Shown here one piece after another: positions 37,926 through 47,130 of a stretch of 64,000 nucleotides of DNA. Under the pieces are notes generated by a model. It saw only the letters and a list, made by a program, of their open reading frames with translations, made no database searches and had not been told where the DNA came from. The position numbers and the translations under genes were made by a program. The DNA lies in the NCBI RefSeq assembly GCF_037974265.1, contig NZ_CP150233.1, positions 1,984,001 to 2,048,000 of the forward strand, in the 5' to 3' direction. Origin of the DNA: Paenibacillus sp. FSL R5-0623. Its GTDB lineage: Bacteria > Bacillota > Bacilli > Paenibacillales > Paenibacillaceae. Every line of letters begins with the position of its first letter. Position 1 is the stretch's first letter.

Positions 37926-38816
37926 GTGAAACCATCCAAAATACATGCCTATATGTTCATCTTTCCAAGTCTTTTTTTAACTCTTGTATTCGGGATCTAT
38001 CCTCTGTTATGGGCGCTGCGTTACATGTTCTATGATTATCAAGGCATCGGGACGCCTGTCTTCATAGGGCTTGATAATTTTGGACGCATTTTGCGTGACG
38101 GGCAATTCTGGGATTCTGTAGGCAACACGGGTGTGTATGCCCTGGGCAAACTCGTCGTTACAATTCCACTGTCGTTAACTCTGGCGATTATTCTAAATCG
38201 CAAATGGAGAGGGCGATCCCTCTTTAGGGCGATCTATTATCTGCCCACTATTTTTAGCGCTTCGGTTATGGCGATTGTATTCTTTATTATTTTCAACTCC
38301 TATAACGGAATATTGAACCAATTGCTGCTTAAGTATCATGTGATCTCCGAATCCATTAGCTGGCTGGGGGCTGAACATGCCATGCTAACAACCATCATCA
38401 TCGCTATCTGGGGGGCTGTGGGCAACTATATGTTGTTGTTCATTGCGGGTCTTCAGAGCATTCCCGAAGAGCTTTATGAGGCGGCATCGCTGGATGGAGC
38501 GAGTGAGTTTCAGAAACTGCGGAATGTAACGATTCCGTTGCTGGGTCCTGTCTTGCAGATGATCATCATGCTGGCAATTACCACGGCGCTGAAAGGTTAC
38601 GAGAGTATTATGGTGCTGACCGAAGGAGGACCGTATGGCAAAACAGAGGTGATGTATCTGTATTTGTTCAAACTGTTGTTTCCCGTGTCGGCTGACACCC
38701 AATCACTCCAGCAGCTCGGTTATGGCAGTGCAGTCGGTTTCACAACGGCTCTCATCGTAGGGGCAGTGACGCTTATTTACTTCCGTATATCCAAAAAGCT
38801 CAATGATGTCTATTAA
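37926..38816 (+). CDS. Carbohydrate ABC transporter permease (MalF/UgpA type)
   Basis: A 296-residue permease with six hydrophobic segments and the EAA motif EELYEAASLDGASEFQKLRNVTIPLL, which contacts the ATPase. It has a GTG start behind AGGGGG. It is the first gene of the uronate-oligosaccharide locus, followed by the second permease, the sensor and regulator, and the binding protein. No ATPase gene is present; Firmicutes transporters of this kind often share the MsmX ATPase encoded elsewhere. Confidence 0.93.
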   Translation: MKPSKIHAYMFIFPSLFLTLVFGIYPLLWALRYMFYDYQGIGTPVFIGLDNFGRILRDGQFWDSVGNTGVYALGKLVVTIPLSLTLAIILNRKWRGRSLFRAIYYLPTIFSASVMAIVFFIIFNSYNGILNQLLLKYHVISESISWLGAEHAMLTTIIIAIWGAVGNYMLLFIAGLQSIPEELYEAASLDGASEFQKLRNVTIPLLGPVLQMIIMLAITTALKGYESIMVLTEGGPYGKTEVMYLYLFKLLFPVSADTQSLQQLGYGSAVGFTTALIVGAVTLIYFRISKKLNDVY

Positions 38817-38845
38817 ACTGAAAAACAGACTTTTTGAACACGTAT
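38817..38845. repeat. Right-end copy of the 54087 repeat element
   Basis: ACTGAAAAACAGACTTTTTG and the following AACACGTA closely match the end of the element at 54267-54293, including the CTTTTTGAAC terminus. It fills the gap directly after the first permease gene. Confidence 0.45.
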
Positions 38846-38865
38846 AAATTAATCAGGAGGAAACG

Positions 38866-39738
38866 ATGATGACTCAAAATGTGCTTGCGCCCTCAGGGTC
38901 TCCCCAACTCATTCGCTGGACCAAACGAACGGTACTTTGGCTGTTTTTGATCGCTATCGCTTTGTTGTCGTTGTTCCCCATCATACTTGTATTGCTCGGT
39001 TCCTTCAAAACAAACCAGGAATTGACCGGAGGAGCTACCATCTGGCCGAAGATTTGGCAGTTCTCCAACTATGCTCAGGCTTGGAAAACGGCCAATTTTT
39101 CCGGTTTTACGATTAACAGCGTTTTTGTAAGCATCAGTACAACAGTTGGCACGCTGCTGGTAGCCTCGATGTCAGCCTACGCTGTGGATCGAGTGAATTT
39201 CAAAGGGAAAACGGCGTACACCCTGCTCATGGCATCCACTCTGTTTATTTCCATAGGCGCGGTTGTGCTGCGTCCGCAATTTGACCTCATGGTCAAGCTG
39301 GGGCTGAACACCACGTTGTGGGGCGTTATTATTATACTGATCAGCGCACACGCTGCCACATACTTTATTCTGATTGGTTTCTTCAAGAGCATCCCGCGCG
39401 AACTGGATGAAGCGGCGATGATTGATGGCTGCAATTTCTTCACCACATACTGGCGAATTATTCTTCCGCTCCTGCGCCCCGGACTCGCCGTTGCAGGTCT
39501 GGGTGTATTCCAGAGTTCATGGAATGAATATATCCTTCCTTTTGTGTTCACCATGAGCAACCCGGACTTACAGACGTTGCCGGTTGGACTGGCTAATCTG
39601 CGATATGGGATCGGAGCTGCGGCTGAGGTCCAACTGATGATGGCCGGAGCCTGTCTATCCATTTTGCCGCTGCTCATCGTTTATATTTTTGCCAACAAAT
39701 CATTCATGCAGGTGACCTTGGGAGCTGTGAAAGGATAG
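38866..39738 (+). CDS. Carbohydrate ABC transporter permease (MalG/UgpE type)
   Basis: A 290-residue permease with six hydrophobic segments and the EAA motif IPRELDEAAMIDGCNFFTTYWRIILPLL. It ends LGAVKG, as is common for MalG-type subunits. AGGAGG lies 6-7 bases before the ATG. It forms a heterodimer with the protein encoded at 37926. The gap between the two genes carries a fragment of a repeat element. Confidence 0.93.
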   Translation: MMTQNVLAPSGSPQLIRWTKRTVLWLFLIAIALLSLFPIILVLLGSFKTNQELTGGATIWPKIWQFSNYAQAWKTANFSGFTINSVFVSISTTVGTLLVASMSAYAVDRVNFKGKTAYTLLMASTLFISIGAVVLRPQFDLMVKLGLNTTLWGVIIILISAHAATYFILIGFFKSIPRELDEAAMIDGCNFFTTYWRIILPLLRPGLAVAGLGVFQSSWNEYILPFVFTMSNPDLQTLPVGLANLRYGIGAAAEVQLMMAGACLSILPLLIVYIFANKSFMQVTLGAVKG

Positions 39739-39842
39739 GCGTGAGCACAATCATGGAGACGGTTTTACGGGTAATTCCACTGTGCTATACTCATTTTAAT
39801 TCACAGCGGACGGGCCAAGCCGTGTTCAAGGAGCGAGCGCCG

Positions 39843-41594
39843 ATGATATTCGACTTTTATAAAATGTCCCTGAAAAAAAGAATACAGCTGCTGTACATTT
39901 TTCTCGTTGTCTTGTGCATCAGTGTGACCGGGATATGCTCTTATCTCTTTGCTGCACGAAGCATTGAGCAGAATGCACTTGAACTGAAACAAAGCATTCT
40001 GAACAAATCCGTGCAGGTTATGGATGAACATCTGAGGCACATTGTTGTATCCTCTTTTTCTTTTATGCTCAATGAAACGTTCACCCAGGTCATGAAGGAC
40101 GTGGGAAAAAATAACACATCTCATTATTATCAGAATCTCTCACTGCTGCAAACATCTTTTGCTCAATTGAAGCTTGTAGAGCCACTGATTGATACTGCCT
40201 ATCTGACAACACCCATCGGTGATTTTTTCTCAACCAAAGATTTTCCGAATCGAAATAATTCGTTCGACAGCGAATACGGTCGCTACGTGAAGCTGCAAGG
40301 CTGGAATACGATGTGGTTTGGCTCACATCAGAGTCAATTATTCCAATCCAAAGGACATGTGTTATCTCTGTTGCTTAAACCCATTGTGATCGATAATCAT
40401 ACCTATTCGAATGTATATATGGTCGTCAATATGAAGGAAGAGGCGATGCGAGACATTCTGACGCAGGATCTCATGAATAACCAGATTCAACTGTTTTTGC
40501 TGCACAAAAACGGAAATGAAGTCATTCGCCCCAGGTCCCGAAATTACGATTTCATTATGGAGCCTGACTTTACCCAACAGTTTAGCCGTGACGATGCTGG
40601 GGATTTCACCTACAGGAACGATCAGGGGGAAGACATGCTTGTTAACTATTCGGCATTGTCGATGAACGAGGATTGGGTCATGGTAAGTGTACAGTCCAAG
40701 GCTGACTTGTTGTCCCCCCTCCAAAAGATACGCTGGCTGATCATCCTGATCATGTTGTTTTGCATTTTGCTTGCACTCGGGTTGTCCAGGCTGCTGGCCT
40801 CCGCTCTGTTGAAGCCACTGAACAAACTGCGACGCTTGATGGTTGAGGTGGAGTCCAATGATCTGGATGTACGGTTTCGCAGCAAGTATGACGATGAAGT
40901 CAGCGCTGTAGGGCATCGTTTCAATCGGATGTTGGACCAGATTCAGATTTTGTTTGAAGAAGTACGGACAACAGAGCAAGACAAACGGAGGTTTGAGGTC
41001 AAGGCGCTTCAGGCGCAGGTTGATCCCCATTTCCTCTACAATACGCTTAATACAATGTTTTGGAAAAGTGAGAGCGGAGAGAAGAAGGATGTAAGTGAGA
41101 TGATCGTCTCCTTATCCTTGTTATTCCGTCTGGGACTGAATGATGGGAAAGACATCACCAGTGTGGAGCAGGAGATCAAACATGTCGAACAATACATGCA
41201 GCTTCAGCAAAAATGTTACGAGGATCTGTTTGTTTATCGGATTGAGGTGGGGGACCCCTCTTGTTATGCTGTTGATATTTTAAAAATATTGCTTCAGCCC
41301 TTGGTGGAGAATTCCATCCTGCATGGATTCAATGACAAAGAAGATTTGGGCGTTATCCTGATCCGCATTGATCGTCAGGGGGACACACTACGGCTGGAGG
41401 TGGCTGACAATGGATGTGGTATGGATGTAGCTAGTATCTATGCTGAGGATGTTCCTGACGGGGGACGCAAAGGTTATGCCCTATCCAATCTCCATGGCAG
41501 ACTAAGCCTGCACTACGGGGATGTGGCCTCGATTGTGTTTCATAGCAGTACAGATGTAGGGACAACAGTTGTTATCACGATTCCGATCACCTGA
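39843..41594 (+). CDS. YesM-type sensor histidine kinase
   Basis: A 583-residue membrane kinase. A membrane segment lies at about residues 12-32, then an extracellular sensor region to about 285, a second membrane segment (IILIMLFCILLALGLSRLLA), a HAMP domain, and the His_kinase domain with H396 in QAQVDPHFLYNTLNTM. The ATPase has LLQPLVENSILHGF (N box) and VADNGCGMD (G box). I start it at 39843 behind AAGGAGCG; the longest frame adds 34 unlikely residues. It is followed 11 bases later by its response regulator and probably senses an extracellular sugar, perhaps through the binding protein. Confidence 0.93.
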   Translation: MIFDFYKMSLKKRIQLLYIFLVVLCISVTGICSYLFAARSIEQNALELKQSILNKSVQVMDEHLRHIVVSSFSFMLNETFTQVMKDVGKNNTSHYYQNLSLLQTSFAQLKLVEPLIDTAYLTTPIGDFFSTKDFPNRNNSFDSEYGRYVKLQGWNTMWFGSHQSQLFQSKGHVLSLLLKPIVIDNHTYSNVYMVVNMKEEAMRDILTQDLMNNQIQLFLLHKNGNEVIRPRSRNYDFIMEPDFTQQFSRDDAGDFTYRNDQGEDMLVNYSALSMNEDWVMVSVQSKADLLSPLQKIRWLIILIMLFCILLALGLSRLLASALLKPLNKLRRLMVEVESNDLDVRFRSKYDDEVSAVGHRFNRMLDQIQILFEEVRTTEQDKRRFEVKALQAQVDPHFLYNTLNTMFWKSESGEKKDVSEMIVSLSLLFRLGLNDGKDITSVEQEIKHVEQYMQLQQKCYEDLFVYRIEVGDPSCYAVDILKILLQPLVENSILHGFNDKEDLGVILIRIDRQGDTLRLEVADNGCGMDVASIYAEDVPDGGRKGYALSNLHGRLSLHYGDVASIVFHSSTDVGTTVVITIPIT

Positions 41595-41605
41595 GGAGGG
41601 GCAGT

Positions 41606-43210
41606 ATGGGCCAATTGACGATGTGTGTTATGGATGATATCCAGGCAGTTGTAAAGGGCATATCTTCGACTATTCCGTGGGAAGATCATCAGGTTCGGAT
41701 TGTAGGCACGGCGAGTAATGGAGAGAGCGGTTGGTCCTTGTTGCTGGAGCAGCAACCCGACATCGTGATTAGTGATATCAGGATGCCCAAGTTTAGCGGG
41801 CTGGAGCTAATGAAGCGGGCAGTGGATGCCGGACTGCGAGCCAAATTTATTTTCATCAGTGGTTATTCGGATTTTCAATATGCACAGGAGGCCATCAAGA
41901 TGGGTGCATCCGATTATTTGCTCAAACCGTTTACCCCTGAAGAAATACTCGGTGCGGTGTTGAAGGTAAGACAGGTGATTAAGGAAGAACAGGCACAGTG
42001 CAAACAGTTGGAACAGTTGGAGCAGAAGGTGGAGAGCAGCAACCAGTACGAGCGTCACAGCTATCTCTTGGGTTTGTTGCGTCATGAAATCGGGGGCTTC
42101 CTTAATGAAAGTCGCTGGAATGAGCTGCATATTGATCTCGATTCCTCCAATCTTCTCGTCATGGTCATTGAGGTGGATGGTTATACGCGATATGGATACA
42201 CGATGCATCTGGATGCCGAAATCGTTCCTTTTGCGGTCCAAAATATTGTGGGAGAAACCTTGAACCGCTACACCAAGGGCGTTGTTTTACGGGAAAACCG
42301 ATACCGGCTTGCCGCCATATTTAACACACCAAGTCAGATCGACGTCTCCGAGCTCCTGGAGCAATGCCGCCAAAATGTGGAGCGATTCAGCAAAAAAACA
42401 GTCTCGATTGGTGTTGGTACGATTGCCTACAGACCACAGGAAATCTGGACGTCCTACGCACATGCAGATCAGGCGATATCCTATCGTTTTTACAGTGAAG
42501 GAAATTGCATCCTCAAGTATGCTGAACTGGAGAATCAGGCCTGTGTGGCCCCGGTATATCCTTTGGAGAAGGAAAAAGAGCTTTTTTACGCACTGAAATG
42601 TGGTAATGAGAGCACCTGTCACCGCATCATTGATGAAATTCTCGAAGAATGGCAGGTTTCCGAAGGTTTCCCCGAGCCGCTCACGATGATTCGTTTGTTG
42701 TCTGGACTGGCCTTTGCCATCTACCGTGCCTTTTGTGATGAGATTACAGCAGAGGAACGCTTGCGTCTGGAGGCCGACCTGACAGTGCTTGAGGCGATGC
42801 GCTCCTTGACGTTTGAGGGCTGGAGGGGATATATCAAGCATTTTAGCAGTATGGGTTGCGAGATTATGGACAAAAAGCGACTCACCGATGTCAAACAGGC
42901 GATTAGCAAAGCACAGGAATATATCAGTCTGAATCTTGCAGAAAATCTGACGCTGCATGCCTGTGCCCAATCCGTGCATTTAAGTCCGAGTTATTTTGCC
43001 AATGCCTTCAAAAAGGAAACGGGCATAACGCCGATTCAATATATTACTAAGATGAGGATGGAAAAAGCAAAAGAGTTGCTGGTTGCAGGTGTACAGGTGC
43101 AAGAGATCTGCCAGAGGCTGGGTTATGAGGACAGGCCTTATTTCAGCGGTTTGTTCAAGAAATATTGCGGCATGACGCCAACCTGCTTCCGGCAAATGTA
43201 TGAGAATTGA
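41606..43210 (+). CDS. YesN-type response regulator with AraC DNA-binding domain
   Basis: A 534-residue regulator. The receiver domain (1-120) has the phosphorylated D57 in IVISDIRMPKFSG, and FISGYSDFQYAQEAIKMGASDYLLKP with the conserved Thr/Ser and Lys positions. A middle region of about 300 residues of unassigned type follows, and the C-terminal AraC-type double helix-turn-helix (about 430-534) has SPSYFANAFKKETGITPIQY and GYEDRPYFSGLFKKYCGMTP. It is paired with the kinase upstream and is expected to activate the binding-protein operon. Confidence 0.94.
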   Translation: MGQLTMCVMDDIQAVVKGISSTIPWEDHQVRIVGTASNGESGWSLLLEQQPDIVISDIRMPKFSGLELMKRAVDAGLRAKFIFISGYSDFQYAQEAIKMGASDYLLKPFTPEEILGAVLKVRQVIKEEQAQCKQLEQLEQKVESSNQYERHSYLLGLLRHEIGGFLNESRWNELHIDLDSSNLLVMVIEVDGYTRYGYTMHLDAEIVPFAVQNIVGETLNRYTKGVVLRENRYRLAAIFNTPSQIDVSELLEQCRQNVERFSKKTVSIGVGTIAYRPQEIWTSYAHADQAISYRFYSEGNCILKYAELENQACVAPVYPLEKEKELFYALKCGNESTCHRIIDEILEEWQVSEGFPEPLTMIRLLSGLAFAIYRAFCDEITAEERLRLEADLTVLEAMRSLTFEGWRGYIKHFSSMGCEIMDKKRLTDVKQAISKAQEYISLNLAENLTLHACAQSVHLSPSYFANAFKKETGITPIQYITKMRMEKAKELLVAGVQVQEICQRLGYEDRPYFSGLFKKYCGMTPTCFRQMYEN

Positions 43211-43267
43211 AACCGATACGGATCGTCATTTTTCCCACCATGCAAAGTCAGAATGTCCCTCACTTCC

Positions 43268-43282
43268 ATGAAAGCGTAGCGA
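43268..43282 (+). promoter_or_regulatory. Candidate catabolite-responsive element (cre)
   Basis: ATGAAAGCGTAGCGA fits WTGNAANCGNWNNCW except at one position. It lies 60-75 bases before the binding-protein start, where CcpA could repress the operon when a better sugar is present. Confidence 0.4.
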
Positions 43283-43343
43283 TTATCATTACGTTAACGG
43301 ATAACCAAACGGGTTGTCCAGACAAGCATAAGGGGGCATATCA

Positions 43344-44741
43344 ATGGTTAAAAAGTGGATGGTGACTACGCTAAGTGCATTGCTAGCGCTAAGTTTGGCA
43401 GGTTGTTCTGCTGACAGTGGTACTTCGGCAAATAACGAATCGGGGACCAGCGGGGAGAATGCCGGAGGGAAAACCAAAATCATATATTGGACACCGGACC
43501 GCCATGATGCTGATTTTATGAAATCCAAGATCGATGAGTTCAATCAGACGAACAAGGACAACATTGAAGTGGAGATGACCGTGATGGGGGACAACTACCC
43601 ACAGGCGGTCGATATTGCTTTTGCCAGCAAGCAGGCACCCGATGTGCTGCAAGTTAATGATTTTCAGACGTATTATCAGAAGGGATATCTCGCCCCGATC
43701 GATGGATACATGAGTGATGAGATGAAGACCGTGTTTAAAGACAGCTTGATTGAAAATAAAAACACGATTGATGGAAAAATATATTCCCTCCCCAATACAG
43801 GGCAGGTCTGGCGGCTTGTGTATAACAAGGATATTTTCAAAAAGGCAGGGATCGAGAGTCCGCCAAAAACGTTGGCTGAGATGGTTGCGGATGCCAAAAA
43901 AATTACCGAAGTTGGTAAAAGTGAAGGCATCTATGGTTTTGCCAGCCCGTTCAAGAGCAGCAGCGGCTTCTGGAGAGCAGCCAATACGATCGCAGGTGCA
44001 AGCAGTAATGTTGGTATTGATGGTTACAACTACAAGACTGGCCAATTTGATTTTGGGATGTACAAGGATATCGCAATGGCACTCCGTCAGATGAATCAGG
44101 ATGGCAGTATGCTGCCAGGGGTAGAAAGTCTGGACATCGATCCACTCAGAGCCCAGTTTGCTCAAGGAAAAATTGGAATGTACATTAACCACTCCGGCGA
44201 ACCAGGGGTATATAAAGATCAGTTTCCTACCAAAGAAAATTGGGCAGCGGCTCCTGTGCCAACAAATGATGGAACGATCAAGGGCGCTTCGCAAGTCATC
44301 GGGGGCTCCTACATCGGCATCAATGCAGATTCTGCAAACAAGGAAGCGGCATGGAAGTTTATGGAGTATGTATACAGCACAGATCTTCAGAGTGAGTATT
44401 ACGAAAAGGGATACGGAATCTCACTGATTCCTGCTGTACTAAGCTCTGACAAAAAACCAAGCATTCCGGGCATTGAAGGTTTCCTGCCCAAACGATATGA
44501 TGCCATTTTCCCGGCAAATCCAAGTGTGGTGACCGAAAGTTCACTGGAAGGCACCAAATGGGGTGAGGCTTTTTCAATCTTTGTATTCACGGGTGGCGAT
44601 CTCGATGCTGTGATCAAGGATCTGGATACAAGGTACAATGCAGCTCTGGAGAAAACCAAAGCGGCAGGGCTGACCAACATAACTGCTGATCCATCGTTCG
44701 ATTCTTCCAAGCTTCAGGGTAAATTGTCCACAGAAGACTAA
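43344..44741 (+). CDS. Extracellular solute-binding lipoprotein of a carbohydrate ABC transporter
   Basis: A 465-residue family 1 binding protein. The signal peptide ends in the lipobox LAGC (cysteine at residue 21), so it is anchored to the outer face of the membrane. A Ser/Gly-rich linker precedes IIYWTPDRHDADF, and DVLQVNDFQTYYQKGYLAPI and NTGQVWRLVYNKDIFKKAGI are typical of sugar-binding members. It serves the permeases encoded at 37926 and 38866. The gap of 133 bases before it contains the cre candidate and probably a promoter, so it may be the most strongly regulated gene of the locus. Confidence 0.93.
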   Translation: MVKKWMVTTLSALLALSLAGCSADSGTSANNESGTSGENAGGKTKIIYWTPDRHDADFMKSKIDEFNQTNKDNIEVEMTVMGDNYPQAVDIAFASKQAPDVLQVNDFQTYYQKGYLAPIDGYMSDEMKTVFKDSLIENKNTIDGKIYSLPNTGQVWRLVYNKDIFKKAGIESPPKTLAEMVADAKKITEVGKSEGIYGFASPFKSSSGFWRAANTIAGASSNVGIDGYNYKTGQFDFGMYKDIAMALRQMNQDGSMLPGVESLDIDPLRAQFAQGKIGMYINHSGEPGVYKDQFPTKENWAAAPVPTNDGTIKGASQVIGGSYIGINADSANKEAAWKFMEYVYSTDLQSEYYEKGYGISLIPAVLSSDKKPSIPGIEGFLPKRYDAIFPANPSVVTESSLEGTKWGEAFSIFVFTGGDLDAVIKDLDTRYNAALEKTKAAGLTNITADPSFDSSKLQGKLSTED

Positions 44742-44809
44742 TAAACGTTCATAGCGGCCGTGGTTTAACTACTTCGGTCGCTTATTCACAAGGAAAGGGG
44801 AAAAGCAAA

Positions 44810-45145
44810 ATGATTATTAATCATGCGTCTACCGATGCATATATCATAAACGAAACGAGTTCCCGCAAGATCTTGGGCATGGGCGGTACATTAATGATGG
44901 TGGAGGTTACCTTTGCTAAAGGTGGTATTGGAGAAGTTCACTCCCATGATGCGCACGAGCAAGTCAGCTATATCGTCAAAGGCAGCTTTGAGGTACAGGT
45001 CGGTGAAGAAACTCGTATCTTAAAAGCAGGGGACAGCTTTTATGCCGGTTTTAACGTTCCGCATGGGGTCAAGGCCCTGGAGGACTCCGTCATTCTGGAT
45101 GTGTTTACCCCATTCCGTCAGGATTTCCTCGAGGCATCCCAATGA
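44810..45145 (+). CDS. KdgF-like cupin, unsaturated uronate linearisation
   Basis: A 111-residue single-domain cupin. Metal ligands are H44, H46, Q51 and H85 (HSHDAHEQ and VPHG); the spacing equals that described for KdgF, which converts 4,5-unsaturated uronates to the linear ketonised form. The C-terminal VILDVFTPFRQDFLEA also resembles KdgF. It overlaps the following lyase gene by 4 bases, which fits a product-processing role. A generic cupin function is the alternative. Confidence 0.82.
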   Translation: MIINHASTDAYIINETSSRKILGMGGTLMMVEVTFAKGGIGEVHSHDAHEQVSYIVKGSFEVQVGEETRILKAGDSFYAGFNVPHGVKALEDSVILDVFTPFRQDFLEASQ

Positions 45146-47064
45146 GCGATTTTTACCTTTCGGCAACGGATCTGCAACGGGCTGCCCAATATTATGAAAA
45201 ACATTTTCCGGAAGAAGCCCGAAATTCGCTCACGATTGCCAATCGTGCCATCCTGAATGAATTTATCGTTCCTTATACCAACGATCTGAATCGCTGGATT
45301 CCGATGGGGACACCTGTGGACTGGCTCCACAACCCGACCAATGATCTGGAGTTCACATGGGGCATCAATCGACACTGGCATATGCTCGATCTGGGCAAGG
45401 CGTATCTGATGAAGGGCAATCCGCTATATGTAACAGCATTTATTGACCACTACCGTAGCTGGAGACAGCAAAACCCGGTACCTGTAAATCTGGTTTATGA
45501 CGAGGCTGTGTTCTTTCAAAAACCCGGCCCGTGGCGCTTGCTGGAGACGGGACTACGTGTGCAGTCCTGGATATCGGCATATAAATATATGGAAGCGAGT
45601 TCACTGATAGACGAAGGTTTTCAGGCGGAGTTCCGACAAGGTCTGGAAGAGCACGCCGAGTTTTTGACCCGTTACCTCGGCAGCACGGAAATCAATCATG
45701 CCATTATGCATATGCAAGGCTTGTTCATGATTGCTACGTTCTACCACCAGCACCCGCGAAGTCCACACTGGCGTCAAGTGGCGATGGAACGTCTTGAGCT
45801 GTGTTTGCTGCATCAGTTGGGTGAAGAGGGAATACAGGTTGAACTGACAACACATTACCACAATGCCAGCATCGAGATGTTTGGCACGCCTTATCGGTTG
45901 GGTGAGATTTCAGGACATCCGTTCTCGACATGGTATGCCAGCTGTCTACGCCAAATGGCAGCATTTACTGAGGCGCTGATTCGACCAGATCACCAGTCTA
46001 CCGGTATTGGTGATTCGGATTGGGTTGGCGATGGACGACAACGACTGACCCTGCTTGGAGCGATCCTGGACGATAATGATTTGATGGCTCGCGGAACGGA
46101 TAGCTCGGAGTGTCTCTGGTTGCTGGGTGTGGAGAAATATGAGCGATGTCTCCGTCTACAGGCTTCTTCTTCTCCGGCTTTGTCGAGCCGGGCTTTTCCG
46201 CAGACAGGATATTATGTTATGAGGGACAAGTATCAATATCTTTTTTTTGATGCGGCTGCCATGGGCGGAGCACACGGACATGCAGATGCGCTGAATGTGG
46301 AGTGGATGTGGAAGAACCAGCTTTTCTTCACGGACACCGGACGTTACACGTATGAAGAAGGGGAATGGCGTCGGTATTTCAAAAGTACGCGGGCGCACAA
46401 TACCGTCACGGTGGATGGTCTGAATCAGACACCTTATCTCTCCACACAGCAATGGGGTGAACCGGAGGCTCAGGCCACAACGTTACGTTGGGAGAGCAAT
46501 GACAGCTATCACTTCATTGATGCTTCGCAGGATGGATATACACATTTGCCAGATCCAGTTACACATCGCCGGTGGATGCTGGCAGGGGTGGAGATTCCTA
46601 TACTACTGATTGTGGATTGGCTGGAGGCGGAAGCAGAACATACTCTGGAGCAACGATTTCACCTGCATCCGGAAGCGGATATTGCGCTGAGAATGAATGA
46701 AGCTGGAGAACTGACGGCGGATATGAGCTATGAGGCATCTTCCATAACACTAACGATGCAATGGGTTACGGCAGGCATCGGGAAGGGAGCCTTCGAGTTG
46801 ACGGAGCAGCCCGGCTGGGTATCTGAGGTGTATGGTTCCAAGTCGGAAACATCGGTTATTCAGGGCAAGACTGATTTCTCGGGAAAAGTGGGTATTCTGA
46901 CGTTGTGCCTGCCTGTGGATCATATTGACCAGGTTGTAAGTGTTACCACATGCCAACTAGAACCTGACCTGATGAGATTGGCATTATCTTATGTGCAAGG
47001 TGAGGAAAAAGGGTATATTGTGATTGACAACGATACGCTGCAATGGACGAAAGAACAGAAATAA
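45142..47064 (+). CDS. Heparinase II/III-type polysaccharide lyase
   Basis: A 640-residue protein. The N-terminal half (about 1-330) is helical, of the alginate-lyase-like toroid type. The beta-sandwich half begins near the family motif GGAHGHADALNVEWMW and TDTGRYTYEEGEWRRYFKSTRAHNTVTVDG, with the catalytic His/Tyr region. There is no signal peptide, so it should act in the cytoplasm on imported oligosaccharides, giving unsaturated uronic acid for the KdgF-like cupin. The substrate (heparin, heparan, alginate or another uronan) cannot be read from sequence. No sulfatase gene is adjacent, which slightly favours an unsulfated substrate. Confidence 0.88.
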   Translation: MSDFYLSATDLQRAAQYYEKHFPEEARNSLTIANRAILNEFIVPYTNDLNRWIPMGTPVDWLHNPTNDLEFTWGINRHWHMLDLGKAYLMKGNPLYVTAFIDHYRSWRQQNPVPVNLVYDEAVFFQKPGPWRLLETGLRVQSWISAYKYMEASSLIDEGFQAEFRQGLEEHAEFLTRYLGSTEINHAIMHMQGLFMIATFYHQHPRSPHWRQVAMERLELCLLHQLGEEGIQVELTTHYHNASIEMFGTPYRLGEISGHPFSTWYASCLRQMAAFTEALIRPDHQSTGIGDSDWVGDGRQRLTLLGAILDDNDLMARGTDSSECLWLLGVEKYERCLRLQASSSPALSSRAFPQTGYYVMRDKYQYLFFDAAAMGGAHGHADALNVEWMWKNQLFFTDTGRYTYEEGEWRRYFKSTRAHNTVTVDGLNQTPYLSTQQWGEPEAQATTLRWESNDSYHFIDASQDGYTHLPDPVTHRRWMLAGVEIPILLIVDWLEAEAEHTLEQRFHLHPEADIALRMNEAGELTADMSYEASSITLTMQWVTAGIGKGAFELTEQPGWVSEVYGSKSETSVIQGKTDFSGKVGILTLCLPVDHIDQVVSVTTCQLEPDLMRLALSYVQGEEKGYIVIDNDTLQWTKEQK

Positions 47065-47071
47065 AAAACAG

Positions 47072-47124
47072 TAAAGCAGGAGTCTATGCTCGCACTTGGC
47101 GAACATAGACTCCTGCTTTATCTA
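47072..47124. terminator. Bidirectional terminator
   Basis: A perfect 17-bp inverted repeat (47072-47088 with 47104-47120) lies between the convergent lyase and YheC/YheD genes. The flanking A- and T-runs are modest. Confidence 0.88.
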
Positions 47125-47130
47125 ATCCAT

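Noticed and set aside
39741..39842. 34-residue N-terminal extension of the sensor kinase
   Set aside because: ATG 39843 has AAGGAGCG upstream and begins the expected membrane segment; the extension has no such support.
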